A DNA stretch of 64,000 nucleotides from Mactromeris polynyma (Eukaryota > Mollusca > Bivalvia > Venerida > Mactridae): the NCBI GenBank assembly GCA_032209605.1, contig JASFXZ010000014.1, forward strand, positions 6,592,912-6,656,911, written 5' to 3'. Made by a program: the position numbers and the translations under genes. The notes beneath the pieces were generated by a model that saw nothing but the letters and a program-made list of their open reading frames with translations, did not search any database and was not told the DNA's origin. This document shows positions 43,291 through 55,233 of this stretch, in pieces. Within the stretch, counting starts at the first letter, position 1. Each line of letters starts with the position of its first letter.

Positions 43291-45733
43291 ATGGCGTTTG
43301 AAGGGCGTTCTCAGCTGAAAAATATGTCGGATGAGGCATTTGATTTTGTGTGTACTGCTTGTGCAGTAGACAACAAGTTAGTAGAAGCTGTGAAATATTG
43401 TGTAGAATGCAGTGGATATTGTTGTAAGTCATGCACTGACGACCACAAAAAGGTCCAAGTATTGAAAAAACATATTTTGCAGGATGTCTGTCAAGGAAAT
43501 CAAGCGGGAGGTCAACAACCAAGTTTGTTAGAAATTCCAACAGAACAATGTAGCTTACATAGAGGCAAAGTAGTGGACATGTACTGTGAAGGTCATGATG
43601 TTGTTGGCTGTTCTATTTGCTTCTTTAAACATCACAAGTAATGCTTTATTTACATTGATATTAACTTTACGTTAGAATTATAATTACCTCTCCACTACAA
43701 GTCTCCCTCGGCATTATAAGCTCAAACACCGCTGCCAGCACGAAATAAAGTGGTAAAAGTAGAATCTACAGCCGATATGGGGCTCGAACCCAAGGCCCCC
43801 TACACACTAAACGGTGCTCTACCTACTGAGCTAACCGGTCGGCCCTCTCCCAACACCACTACAGAATTATAATTAGATCTATACGGAAATATGAGTAAAT
43901 GGTGTGTTCAGGTAATTCTACTGTGTCCATAACGGAGCGGACTAAATCAATACAAATTTATTTCTGTTAAAGTGTCGGAATTACCCGAAGTCAGTCTACC
44001 TCTACAACACAGAAAAACTGCGCTCAAACCACGACCTCTTAAACACTGATATGGCTCTAATCCAAAATATTAGACGTGTACATCTACATTCTTATTTTAT
44101 TAAATTTATTTAATCATTTCCTTTTTTAAATTTTACAATATTCAGCGGGCAGAATGTATGTGTTTTTATCATTCATGATGTGTAATAAACCAAAAACGTA
44201 AACAATTGAGCAATAGATCTACATACTTTAAGTATGTCGGTGCTCAATTAAAAGTTTTTAACACAAATAAAATCAATAGGCTCCATATGAACATTGTCAC
44301 AACGTCCTATGTTTTAAATGTGTTTTCTATAAGAATGTAATTATAAGTTATTCCATTTCAGATCTTGTCAAGACAGTCACATCTATTCTATACCAGACAT
44401 GATTGACGCCATATTTAAAGTGTCTGATTGCAAACAGACGCATCGTCTTCTGAAAGAAATCATGGTATCCATGGAAACTGCAAGTAATTCTCCAAATACC
44501 CAACTTCAACTTCAGACTTTGAAGAAAGCAAAGAAAGAAGCTTTATGTCAAGTCAGTACATTCCAAAAAGCATTGGAAGCGATCTTGAGTAAAATTGCCG
44601 AGTCATCACGCAAAGAAATAGAAGTTGAATACAAACAACTAGAAACAGAAATTCTACAAGCCAAACAAAGTGTTGATAGCATCTGTAAAGATTTGCAGAC
44701 GACAGACGACAAGATAAATAAATCAGAAGGAAATAGAGCCCAACGTTTTGTTTGTACGAAAATTGCTCAAGAAAAAATAAAAGAAGCAGACGTTGAGAAG
44801 ATGAAGCAAGAATCACAACATAATACAAACGTAGAGATATCATTCATTCCTGACCAATCATTGATGGAATATATCCAAGTTTTACAAGATATTGGTCAAG
44901 TACAGAAACGTGGAAAGCAGAAACACGACGTCTACAAAATCAAAGGAAGTAGAGATATTACCATAAAACTTTCTCATGATTTTGAGACATGCAGTTCCCG
45001 GGGATGTTGTCTGACACAAGATAACCAACTACTTGTCACAGATTATAAAAATAAGAATCTAAAACGTATTGATATACAGAAGATGTCAGTTGTTGACTAT
45101 TGTACTTTAGATTATGTACCTCATGGTGTGTGTTGTATCAGTAAACATGAAGTTGCTGTTGCATGTGGGAGTTGGCATGACAACATGATCCAGTTTGTTT
45201 CCATTCATAACAAGATGAAACCTACAAGACAAATTAAAATGTCTCATCCGTGTTATGGTATTGCTTTCAAGGATGGTCAGCTTTATGTGACAGATCAAGG
45301 TGCTTCACTCAATTTTTATAATATGACTGGTACCCTGCTGAAGACAATTACATGTGACAATGCTGGAAATAAGCTGTTCTACAATAGTCAACATGTTACA
45401 TTAAATGAAAGTGGAGACAGAATGTGTGTTGGAGGTGCGGAGAAAGGACTTGTATGTTTTGATGGGATGGGAAATTATGTGTCCACTATTACAGACACTG
45501 ACCTGAAGTATGTAGTTGGTGTATGTGTCGATGGTAGAGGAAACATGTTTGCAGTTGGGAATTGGTCACGTAATGTGGTACAATTCAGTGAGAATGGGAA
45601 GAAACTTGGTACGGTTGTGAAGCAAGGAGATGGATTACAATGTCCACAGTCGCTGTGTTTTCATCAGGGACTGAATAGAATGTTTGTTACCATGCATGGC
45701 AGTGATGTAGTGAAAATGTATGAACTAAAGTAA
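43291..45733 (+). CDS. B-box / beta-propeller TRIM-like protein without RING
   Basis: Two exons, 43291-43637 and 44362-45733 (donor CACAA-GTAATG, acceptor CCATTTCAG), joining in phase to 572 residues. Residues 21-52 form a B-box-like zinc module (C21, C24, C37, C40, C45, C48, H52). Residues 87-115 form a second B-box (C87, H90, C99, H102, C107, C110, HH114-115). Residues about 140-300 are a Glu/Lys/Gln-rich coiled coil for dimer formation. Residues about 325-572 are NHL-like beta-propeller repeats (e.g. SRGCCLTQDNQLLVTDYKNK and GVCVDGRGNMFAVGNWS). This is the layout of TRIM2/3/56-like proteins, which bivalves have in large numbers, but the N-terminal RING is absent, so it probably cannot transfer ubiquitin by itself and may act as a binding or regulatory partner. 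The intron carries a tRNA-like SINE remnant. The frame is intact, so it is probably functional. Confidence 0.9.
43769..43844 (-). repeat. tRNA-like sequence (SINE head) in the intron
   Basis: The minus strand shows a box A region (GGTTAGCTCAGTAGGTAGAGC) and box B GGTTCGAGCC with a partial acceptor stem (GCCGA/TCGGC). The anticodon stem does not pair well, so I take it as a SINE head or tRNA pseudogene rather than a working tRNA gene. Confidence 0.55.
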
Positions 45734-45810
45734 TCAAACATATTGTGAGATAACAGAGTTGTCCATTCTGTGTGCTTGTATTATTGATAGAAATATATTT
45801 ACTGGTATGT

Positions 45811-45816
45811 AATAAA
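45811..45816 (+). terminator. Polyadenylation signal of the B-box gene
   Basis: AATAAA 78 bp after the stop codon, followed by a T-rich stretch, in the expected place for 3' end formation. Confidence 0.6.
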
Positions 45817-46116
45817 GTTTTTTGCACATTTGATGAGGAATAATATTGTTGATGAGGAAATCCTGTCTGATCTGTCAGAATTTCAGAGTAAGGTCACAGT
45901 CAATCACTACGTTCGTTTTGATGATGAAAGGACCCTTCCTTACATGAATATTCACTTTTTTCCATGGTATCAGATCATAAAACATCTGTTTAAGAAGCTT
46001 ATGTTGCATCTCTGATCATACATTGTTACATACCTGGTTATCTGCATGACAATTGATAGCCAGCACTGTCAGCTGTTTTTGTATTGCTGAAACTTTCCGG
46101 TTTCTGCTATTGAATA

Positions 46117-46830
46117 CCATAGCATAAATCATTGCAACAGTAGCCTTCTTGCTTCCAGTTCCACCAACTAAGGCCACCAGTACGTCATACAGAAATGGTA
46201 CATAAATCATTGCAACAGTAGCCTTCTTGCTTCCAGTTCCACCAACTAAGGCCACCAGTACGTCATACAGAAATGGTACATAAATCATTGCAACAGTAGC
46301 CTTCTTGTTTCCAGTTCCACCAACTAAGGCCATAGATAGGTCATACAGAAATGGTACATAAATCATTGCAACAGTAGCCTTCTTGCTTCCAGTTCCACCA
46401 ACTAAGGCCATAGGTAGGTCATACAGAAATGGTACATAAATCATTGCAACAGTAGCCTTCTTGCTTCCAGTTCCACCAACTAAGGCCATCAGTAGGTCAT
46501 ACAGAAATGGTACATAAATCATAGCAAAAGTAGCATTCTTGCTTCCAGTTCCACCAACTAAGGCCATCAGTAGGTCATACAGAAATGGTACATAAATCAT
46601 TGCAACAGTAGCCTTCTTGCTTCCAGTTCCACCAACTAAGGCCATCAGTAGGTCATACAGAAATGGTACATAAATCATAGCAACAGTAGCCTTCTTGCTT
46701 CCAGTTCCACCAACTAAGGCCATCAGTAGGTCATACAGAAATGGTACATAAATCATTGCAACAGTAGCCTTCTTGCTTCCAGTTCCACCAACTAAGGCCA
46801 TCAGTAGGTCATACAGAAATGGTAAATTTA
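46117..46830 (-). repeat. 78-bp minisatellite, 9 units, open in the gene's frame
   Basis: Nine near-identical 78-bp units encode on the minus strand a 26-residue unit, MALVGGTGSKKATVAMIYVP followed by FLYDLL. The last unit flows without a break into unique coding sequence (AMVFNSRNRKVSA). Unit-to-unit changes are few (KNATF in one, DLP, DLS and DVLV at the ends of others), so the expansion is recent or homogenised. Confidence 0.9.
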
Positions 46831-47105
46831 ATGAAAGCTCTAGTGCTGTCTGGTTAAATCCGTGTCTCCTTTGACACGGATTTCATACTCTTTTGTTGGC
46901 TTCATTGCTCCAAACTGTGATTTCCAAAATTTCATCAGTGGATACTGAAATTCATGTGCAAATACATCAATTTAAGTATAATCATTATTCACTCGCAATT
47001 TGTTTTAAAAAATTAGGCCATTAATACACAAAATGTTTAGCATTACCCTAGATACCCATCAAAATGGCCCCTACTAAAACTTTATGGATGTGAGTGAATG
47101 GGACT

Positions 47106-47413
47106 GTTTGCATTGTATCAATGGTTAACAACAGTAGGACCATGACAAATAATTACTACATACCCATATAATTGTTGCTGTTTATAGTTATGGCCGACTA
47201 ACATTATTTTAAGTGTAGTATTAAATGTATAAATAACATTTTCTTGATATCATATGACAGTGAGCGATATGAAAGGTTATTATTGAAGTCTGCCAAGTTT
47301 CATTTTGATTGCACAGTGCTTGCTACCCATTTACTGTTAAATCAAAACAGACAAATTGAATGAAATACATTATAACATTGCAGATATATTTCCCATTATT
47401 TTGAATAATAACT
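47106..47413 (+). repeat. Segmental duplicate of 39808-40113
   Basis: About 300 bp in the same direction with few differences, from GCATTGTATCAATGG to TTTTGAATAATAACTA. It lies in an intron of the decayed minus-strand gene. Confidence 0.75.
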
Positions 47414-47886
47414 AAACTTTAACTGTTCACAATAATTTCACAAACAGTTATACCTGAATATTGATGATCAGTAGTCAAGGAGTGTACAGTGTTTACATCT
47501 TCCAGAGCTGTCAAGTCTGAGCCAGTATCTGTAAGTTATTCAACATAAAATCTTATTGTATAGAACATAGCCAGATCACAATTTATGTGATACATAAACA
47601 CAGGAATTTAAAGTATCAATAAGTAACTTATGTGGTAAACTTATGGAAATTTGTGACTGTTTCCATAAATTAATTATAAACATATAATACAATACAAGGT
47701 ATGATTCTTGTTTTCTTAGCATGAACATGTAATACTCACTTGACGCTGGTTGCAACTGGAGTCTTTACACTTTTTCAACACTTGCAATCAAATCCTGAAC
47801 AACTGGTGTACATTTTTGTGTTGTTGTCATCCTTCAGGAGTTCTTGACTTTTCTGGTGTGAGAAAATGTTTCTTCATATTTTCAAC

Positions 47887-48615
47887 CGCCAAACTAAAAT
47901 TGAAAATTCATGTTTATAAATATACTAAATAGCTGTGCTATTACGAAGACTCCACTATATATCAATTTGTTTTGCAATGATGACAAATGTCAACTTAAAT
48001 ATTGAAATTATCATGAACTTGCATCAGTGTAAAAAAGACACACATGCATTGTTCTATATTCTTGATATGATTGATTGCTTAGAAACCCCGTCCCCAATAT
48101 GCTAGTCATTTGTTAACAAAACACTGTAAACTTGTAACTAACACGTGTGCCAATCAACAATTGGTTTCTCTTGGATAAGAATACCTTTAACATGTTTTAA
48201 CAGGCATTTTTCTATAGTTCCAACGGGTCAGACTATCTGACACGTTCCCAAAACCAAATATGTGTTTCAGAAAAAAATCCCAATCAGAAGCACCTACGAA
48301 AAATCGACGGACCTGGTATATCTTGAAGGTCTTTGAATAACTCGTGCTATTATGGACCCTTGTGTCATAAATGTTTGTGGACATTTTGTGTGTCTTTTTA
48401 ATAGTTGATATAAGAAATGTACATAAGAATACTTTTTAATATAAAATTTACATATGAAAATTCCCAAAAGTGGAGTTGAAGCAATTAAAGTTTTCCCAAA
48501 TTTGGCAATTTTACGGGACACATTTTCTGAATTTATCTAGGGTCTTTTTCCCAAAATGGCCAGAAAAAGACCAGTTAAATAAAAGCATGAATTGACCAAA
48601 GTCTGAATTAATCAG
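47887..48615. other. No gene recognised
   Basis: AT-rich sequence. The small minus-strand frames (48187-48521) show no domain. Confidence 0.4.
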
Positions 48616-49280
48616 TAACTGGTCAACTCGTACCTTAGTTAACTCGTACCTTGGTCAACATGTACCTTATCTTTGGTCAACACGTACCTGTTTTTGTCAA
48701 CACGTACCTCTCAATTTATTATTACCTTTTTATTACTTTAAACTGTATACTAATGCATATGTTATAGTTTTCTTTCAGATATCATTTAGCATTGATATCA
48801 GTTATTGTGAACATTTTGCAATGAGTTTAATTAAATACTTAGTGCATTTTTTATGATTAGAATATGACTTGAATTACGAAGGCTATCTGCCGTCTATTAA
48901 GTAATGATAAACATTACTGTGCGAGTTTGACACGTTTACACTGATCATAATTGAGCCACACAACACATATTAACTCTATTGATAATTGTTTGTATGACTT
49001 GAATATGACTTGTTTTACCGAAGGTACGTGCTGACCAATTGGTATCAGATGCCGCATAATAAGTACTGACAAACATTTAATACCAGTATAGTTATACTGT
49101 TCAAAAGTGTTCAAAGAATACAGGAAAATACAGTAAAACTTAATTTTAAAAGAATAACTCTTAATACTAACGGTTTAAAAAATGAAGGTACGAGTTAACT
49201 AAGGTACGTGTTGACCAAGGTACGAGTTAACCAATTAATCAATTATCATACCATTTAGATTTCCATATTTTAACGTGCTA
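48616..49280. mobile_element. Element with inverted 16-bp-type arrays at its ends
   Basis: The left side (48616-48710) carries five to six copies of the AAGGTACGAGTTAACT/AAGGTACGTGTTGACC family in inverted direction (GGTCAACTCGTACCTTAG and so on). The right side (49187-49232) has three in direct orientation, and a single unit lies at 49020-49036. The sequence after the right array repeats that after the 40-kb array. Probably a short non-autonomous element with clustered subterminal sites; exact ends not determined. Confidence 0.55.
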
Positions 49281-49389
49281 CCGCATAAAATCATTGAAAA
49301 TGATGTTAATCTCATGACTCAGTTAACGCGAATGTTAACAATCAATATGGCTTTAATTTCGTCTCAATACATGAACAAAATTGACTCTT

Positions 49390-49660
49390 AGTAAGTTACG
49401 GATAATTTGTTTGTACCAAACCGGTTTGAATAAAAAAACTGGTTTGTCAAACCTTTCATTTGTTTTAACCAACTGTGTTTCAACTAAAACAAGTTTCTGT
49501 ATGTGTTTATAACAAATCTTAAACTGGTTAATCAAACTGACCGAACTACCTCCAGGTGTGGTTGTCTGGTTTGATGTATCCGAATAATTGTATACTAGTT
49601 AAACAAAATGGTGGACTGATTTTATGCAAGGTGACCGTAACACTCATATGTGGGACCATG
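49390..49660 (+). repeat. Left arm of a large dispersed inverted repeat
   Basis: Inverted copy of 53490-53760: shares AAACTGGTTAATCAAACTGACCGAACTACC, GTATACTAGTTAAACAAAATGG and CACTCATATGTGGG-type stretches, read in opposite directions about 3.8 kb apart. The small frames here and at 53429-53653 derive from the same repeat. Confidence 0.75.
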
Positions 49661-50063
49661 CTTAACCAACGCGCTGTTAGCGCTGAAGGCCTGTGGCTGC
49701 AGACAGCTGAATTGTGGATTTGCTTGCCCTGTGTAGATCTAGTGACATTACCATATCAACTACTGTATATCTATGTCATGTTACCAGTATTTTTCCATTA
49801 GTTATTGTATGCAGCCTATACAAGTCGGTATATCTTGTGCATCAGTGATAACCCTAACACTGGTTTATATGTTCGTGATTATAATAACACAATCATCTGT
49901 CTGTTACTGCATTCAGCAATCACTACTGACAGAAAGTTGGCAAGTTGAAGAAACAAAAATTATGACAAGCAGTCACATAGATTATTTATCCGGTATGGCT
50001 GATATAGTTTCAACGTTTAAGCTGGGACTAATATATACATGTATATATTGGTCAAAGGTTTAA

Positions 50064-51229
50064 GTTTCCGTTTGATATATCCATTAATCAAGGTTTAATA
50101 GGGACAATTGCATGCATGCTAATCGAACTTGTTTATTTCTAACGCGACCTAGACATACTCCGGATTAGTATAAATATGAGTATTTCCCTTTAACCATGCA
50201 GTACAAACACACATATAACGTTAGTTAACATTGTGCTCGAATCGCAATGAAAACAAAGGCCCATTCCCAACTTTCGCGTCACTGTAGTCCGACCAATTTG
50301 TTGCGTGCACATATGATGCATGTTTTTGTCACTAATAGTTATAAGGCATATCACGTTACTGAAAGAGATATTTGAATTTGAAACAAATCTGCTTATTTGT
50401 TGTTAATTTTAATAAAAACGAGATAATTTAGGTGTAAGCGCGTTAAATTATTTACGTACTGGAGATTAACATGTTTCCTTTTGTAATGTTACACCACTTG
50501 AAACATGAACATGTATTTATATATATATTGCGCATTAAACTACAACGAATGGTATAGAGAGTAGTAAATGTATGTTATTGTAAATATCACCAACCTACGG
50601 ACGAACCTACAGGTCAAATGTATGTCTGCTTAATCGGAACCTGACTATCGTCCACATTGTAACGTTGCAAAACAGAAGTTACATAGTTCTCAACTTGACT
50701 TTCTTATCGAGCACCAATCTGTCTGCAATCACAATACTGCTAGCGGTTAAAACTGCAGTAAATGGAATAAGATTTTGTTGCGAATGTGTCAATTAATTCG
50801 TTATGGTCTTCTGACACTGTAAGTTCTTGTATAATCAAAATCATGTGGGTCATTTTTATTCGACTAAACCATCTGTTTGTTTGCAGACCAATCTTAATCA
50901 TAACTGGTTTAAGTTTTTGAACCAAACTGCAACAAAACTGAAATTCAAACCTTAACAAGGTCTTGCAAAACAAATTCGCCCTTAGTCAAGAGATAACCTC
51001 CTGAATGCATCAAACTTTTCTATTTTTCGCCAACAATTCCTACAAATAGATGTTATTTCATTATCAGGGAAATATTTCTTTGTCGTTCCAAATTTATTAG
51101 ATGTTGGTTTTCCAGAAATATCGTATATGTCTCGATTCCATAATGGACAGGTACAGCATAACATTGGAGGCGGCCATCTTGCGAACTACTTTCTTACTTT
51201 CTTACCATAATATCTCCGAGGTTATTTAT
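50064..51229. other. No gene recognised
   Basis: AT-rich. The stretch near 50930-50985 (GCAAAACAAATTCGCCCTTA) also belongs to the inverted repeat family (compare 53745-53795). No coding pattern. Confidence 0.4.
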
Positions 51230-51299
51230 ATCGCCGAGGTGTTCCGAATGATTGCTCACTTGATCTAATTACCACGGGTACGCATAGCTTCCATCGCGC

Positions 51300-51536
51300 A
51301 AAAAAACTAGTTTCCATATTCCATCAGCCATAGTACATACCACTAAATTGGGAAAGTGTAAAAGGCGGCGGTAGGCATTAACTTTTTTAAAATGTGACAC
51401 AATAAAAAATATGGTATCAAGTGAAAGGTATGCTCCCAGCAATGATGTGGTGTAGGTGTTTATTAGTATCAAATATAATATTTACTGAAACAAAGGATAT
51501 ATAAGAAGAAATGATATTTTCTGACTATATATATAC
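51300..51536 (+). repeat. Left flanking arm of the 57-bp satellite
   Basis: Inverted relative to 53325-53450 and 53805-53880: shares CACTAAATTGGGAAAGTGTA, GGTATCAAGTGAAAGG, and GGATATATAAGAAGAAATGA. The satellite at 51537-52920 therefore sits between inverted arms. Confidence 0.75.
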
Positions 51537-52920
51537 ATATCAGAAACATATATGGTGTTATTTGAAGGTCCATTTACTGTGGCCATAGTTCCCTGATCAG
51601 GAACATTTATGGTGTTATTTGAAGGTCCATTTACTGTGGCCATAGTTCACTTATCGGAATCATATATGGTGTTATTTGAAGGTCAATTTACTGTGGCCAT
51701 AGTTCACTGATCAGGTACATGTATGGTGTTATTTGAAAGTCCATTTACTGTGGCCATAGTTCACTTATCAAAAACATATACGGTGTTATTTGAAAGTCAA
51801 TTTACTGTGGCCATAGTTCACTAATCGGAAACATATATGGTGTTATTTAAAGGTTCATTTACTGTGGCCATAGTTCACTTATCGGAAGCATATGTGGTTT
51901 TATTTGAAGGTCAATTTACTGTGGCCATAGTTCACTAATCTGGAACATATATGTTGTTATTTGAAGGCCAATTTACTGCGGCCATAGTTCACTTATCGGA
52001 ATCATAAATGCTGTTATTTGAAGGTCAATTTACTGTGGCCATATTTCATTCATCAGAAACATATATGGTGTTATTTGAATGTCAAATTACTGTGGCCTTA
52101 GTTCACTTATCAGAAACATATATGGTGTTATTTGAAGGGCCATTTACTGTGGCCATAGTTCACTAATCAGAATAATATATGGTGCTATTTGAAGGGCCAT
52201 TTACTGTGGCCGTAATTCACTCATCAGAATCATATATGGTGTTATTTGAAAGTCAATTTACTGTGGTCATAGTTCACTTATCATAACCATATATGGTGTT
52301 ATTTGAAGGTCAAATTACTGTGGACGTAGTTCACTTATCATAACCATAGATGGTGTTATCTGGAGGTCAAATTACTGTGGCCATAGTTCACTTATCATAA
52401 TCATACATGGTGTTATTTGAATGTTAAATTACTGTGACCATATTTCACTTATCAGAAACATATATGGTGTTATTTGAAGGTCAATTTACTGCGGCCATAG
52501 TTCACTCATTTGGAACATATATGGTGTTATTTGAAGGTAAATTTTCTGTGGCCATATTTCACTCATCAGAAACATATTTGGTGTTATTTGAAGGTCAATT
52601 TACTGTGGCCATAGTTAACTTATCAGAAACAAATATGGTGTTATTTGAAGGTCCGATAACTGCGGCCATAGTTCACTAATCAGGAAACATATAAGGTGTT
52701 ATTTGGAGGTCAATTTACTGTGGCCATAGTTCACTTATTTGGAACATATATGGTGTTATTTGAAGGTAAATTTTCTGTGGCCATATTTCACTCATCAGAA
52801 ACATATTTGGTGTTATTTGAAGGTCAATTTACTGTGGCCATAGTTAACTTATCAGAAACAAATATGGTGTTATTTGAAGGTCCGATAACTGCGGCCATAT
52901 TTTACTGATCGGGAACATAT
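51537..52920. repeat. Tandem satellite, unit about 57 bp, roughly two dozen units
   Basis: Units are built on CATATATGGTGTTATTTGAA, then GGTCAATTTACTGTGGCCAT and AGTTCACTTATCAGGAA-like sequence, each varying by a few bases. A two-unit higher-order block (with GGTAAATTTTCTGTGGCC) appears twice (about 52500-52690 and 52730-52910). The open frames at 52434-52679 and 52696-52908 are translations of it. Confidence 0.9.
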
Positions 52921-53324
52921 GACTCTTCTCATTTTTAATTATTGTATGTCGTGTTTTTCCGACTTTGTTGTATTAGTTACTTTTTATGTTTTATCTATGC
53001 AAAATGAATCTCTAGAATATTTTGTAAATTGTTGATCACTTCGAAACTTTTGACTAATTTGTAAATTATGGGTCCGATTTCTAAATTTATTAATTGCTTT
53101 AAGTAAAAGCTATATAGAAACAGACAAGTAATAACAGAAACACATATATATAGTAGCCTTACTGACACCTTTATTTTTGCATGTTTTCTTAAGAGTGAAG
53201 TGGAACACACGCATCTTTATAAAAATGGCACTTAATTATTTTGAATATAAATCCTGTTCTTAGATTGTAGAATCCAATAACATTAAAATCAAACATTAAC
53301 ATTAAAAAATAATGTTTTTTAAAT

Positions 53325-53880
53325 ATATACATAATCAGAAAATATCATTTCTTCTTATATATCCTTTGTTTCAGTAAATATTATATTTGATAATAATAAA
53401 CAAGTACACCACATCATCGCTGGGAGCATTACCTTTCACTTGATACCAAATTTTTTATTGTGTCACATATTAAAATGTTAATATTTGTTTTAAACATTGC
53501 CCCACATATGAGTGACACGGTAACCCGCAATAAAAACAGTCCACCATTTTGTTTAACTAGTATACGATTATTCGGATAAATCAAACCAGAAAAAACACAC
53601 CTGGTGGTAGTTCGGTCAGTTTGATTAACCAGTTTAAGATTTGTTATTAACAAATACGGAAACTTGTTTTAGTTTGAACTGAGTTGTTTAAAACAAATGA
53701 AAGGTTTGACAAACCAGTTTTGGATACAACCCGGTTTGGTACAAACATATTCGCCCTTAACCAGATTTTGCAAAACAAATTCGTCCTATATTGGTTGTAA
53801 ATTACGGCGCCGCCGCCTTTTACACTTCCCCAATTTAGTGGTGTGTACCATAGACTATGGCCGATCGAATATGGAAAGTA
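53325..53880 (-). repeat. Right arm complex of the inverted repeat around the satellite
   Basis: 53325-53450 is the inverse of 51410-51536, 53490-53760 is the inverse of 49390-49660, and 53805-53880 is the inverse of 51300-51370. The left counterparts are therefore split and spread over 2 kb, which implies insertion or rearrangement on the left side after the arms formed. Confidence 0.7.
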
Positions 53881-54951
53881 GTATTTCCCAATTACAGTGG
53901 CATATTTGAAGAATGACAAAAAGAAGTCAGTATTTATCAGTAAAAATATAACGGTAAATATGGAAAACATTTTTGTACATATGTTTATCGTGAATTGTTG
54001 TTTACCGTATTCTCTCGTTTCCTTTTCTTTCCCTGTCGTTTGATTTTATCTGGGATCCCATATTTTATACAATAGTTGAATAGATAATAATACACATTTA
54101 ATGTTTTATATTTATTCTGTATAATGACTTACTGAATTATTGACTATCTTGCAAAATATGTAACAAAACTTAGCATTGACGCGAACCGCGAGCAGGTAAT
54201 GTACTTTCGGTTTTGAGTAATGTTACCAGCCGTATCGTGCGCACTATCTGGGACCAATATATTTTGCAGGAGCGGATACAGGATAACTAGTTAGGGCGTA
54301 AATTATAAATGGGGAAACTATGGGCGATTTTCATTTGTTCACGTTTTTTTCGGTGAAATCATACAAAATCAAAGGAGTGTGGGTGATAAGAAGAGTAATA
54401 CTTATGTTATGTGCAAAAAACACCATTACTTATAAAATAAAAAAACCAATCATTTCAGGATCCACATTTTTTTATTCAGGTTATATACAACAATAAATCA
54501 TGACATAATGAAATACGAGTACTTGTTCTGCATACAACTGAATTTTCATAATTTTATGTTTTTACTACAATAACTACCAAAATCACATCTCCGCAACCAG
54601 AAAAGAAAATGACATTGTTTTTTTTCCAAGTGCTAATTAATTGGTGACTAAACTAAATATAGATGACACAAACTTTAAGGTTTGAAACTTCTTTGACTTT
54701 TAGTACACAGCTTTGTTTCAAATAATGATGTTTGTCATTGATGTTTCAGTAAAATTAATATTTTGCACCATCTATCATCTTCATATTGTGGCATTATACA
54801 GTGAATTTGATCAGTATTTCTTGTTAGGATCCCTATCTCGACATAATATCTTAATTATAAGTCAATTATATGTTCATCTGAGCCATTATGATACTTGTAA
54901 CTTGGTATCTGTTTGTGAATACATTTTCCTCTACACTCTGATCTATAAGTT
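53881..54951. other. No gene recognised
   Basis: AT-rich. The 54713-54979 frame is a Leu/Ile/His-rich chance frame running into the foldback fragment. Confidence 0.4.
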
Positions 54952-55076
54952 ATGGTGGCATATTACTGCCACCAGTTAGCATGATAGCGTTCGCAAATTG
55001 TTTTGTGTTAACCACTTAATTATTACAAAATAATTATTATCTAGCTATCTAGTTAATATTCGTGATACATTTTCGG
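54952..55076. mobile_element. Foldback element, left terminal fragment
   Basis: Begins GGTGGCATATTACTGCCACC and follows the left terminal repeat of the complete element at 15714-16804 as far as TAATATTCGTGATACATTTT, then stops. Fourth copy in the window. Confidence 0.8.
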
Positions 55077-55233
55077 TGAGTGTTGTGTTGTATGTGATTT
55101 TTCGGGTTAACGTTGGTGTTTTCTTTCATTTTGTTCTGTGGCGTTCAGTGTAGCAAGTTATTTTTCTCTTTTCTCTTTTATATTTATCAGTTTTATGACG
55201 TCATTAACATTTAAGACGTCATCTACATTTGAA

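Larger units (their letters stand above)
46020..47886 (-). pseudogene. Decayed or rearranged multi-exon gene, function unknown
   Basis: Exon-like pieces on the minus strand. (1) About 47886-47742, after acceptor CAATTTTAG, reads LAVENMKKHFLTPEKSRTPEG and then needs a frameshift. (2) 47532-47457 is bounded by TTACAG and a GTATAA donor and reads TGSDLTALEDVNTVHSLTTD. (3) About 46955-46845 reads EFQYPLMKFWKSQFGAMKPT and onward, then stops. (4) 46830-46034 is the 78-bp minisatellite in frame, ending FNSRNRKVSAIQKQLTVL and CHADNQ at a good GTATGT donor. No domain recognised. The frames and good splice sites argue for a former gene; the frameshift in (1) and stop after (3) argue that it is now broken or that I have an exon edge wrong. 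Part of its intron is duplicated at 39808-40113. Confidence 0.5.

Noticed and set aside
43769..43844. Functional tRNA gene on the minus strand
   Set aside because: Boxes A and B are good but anticodon and acceptor stems do not pair fully; SINE head is more likely.
48606..49241. AATTAATCA on both sides of the 48.6-49.2 kb element as a 9-bp target duplication
   Set aside because: The right-hand copy lies in sequence that also follows the 40-kb array, so it is part of the repeat and not flanking DNA; the left end also does not align with the right end at that boundary.
49556..50063. Membrane-like small proteins
   Set aside because: The first lies in the inverted repeat arm shared with 53.5 kb, the second is hydrophobic by composition; neither has a domain.
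52434..52908. Two repetitive plus-strand proteins
   Set aside because: Read-through of the 57-bp satellite; other units of the same array contain stops.
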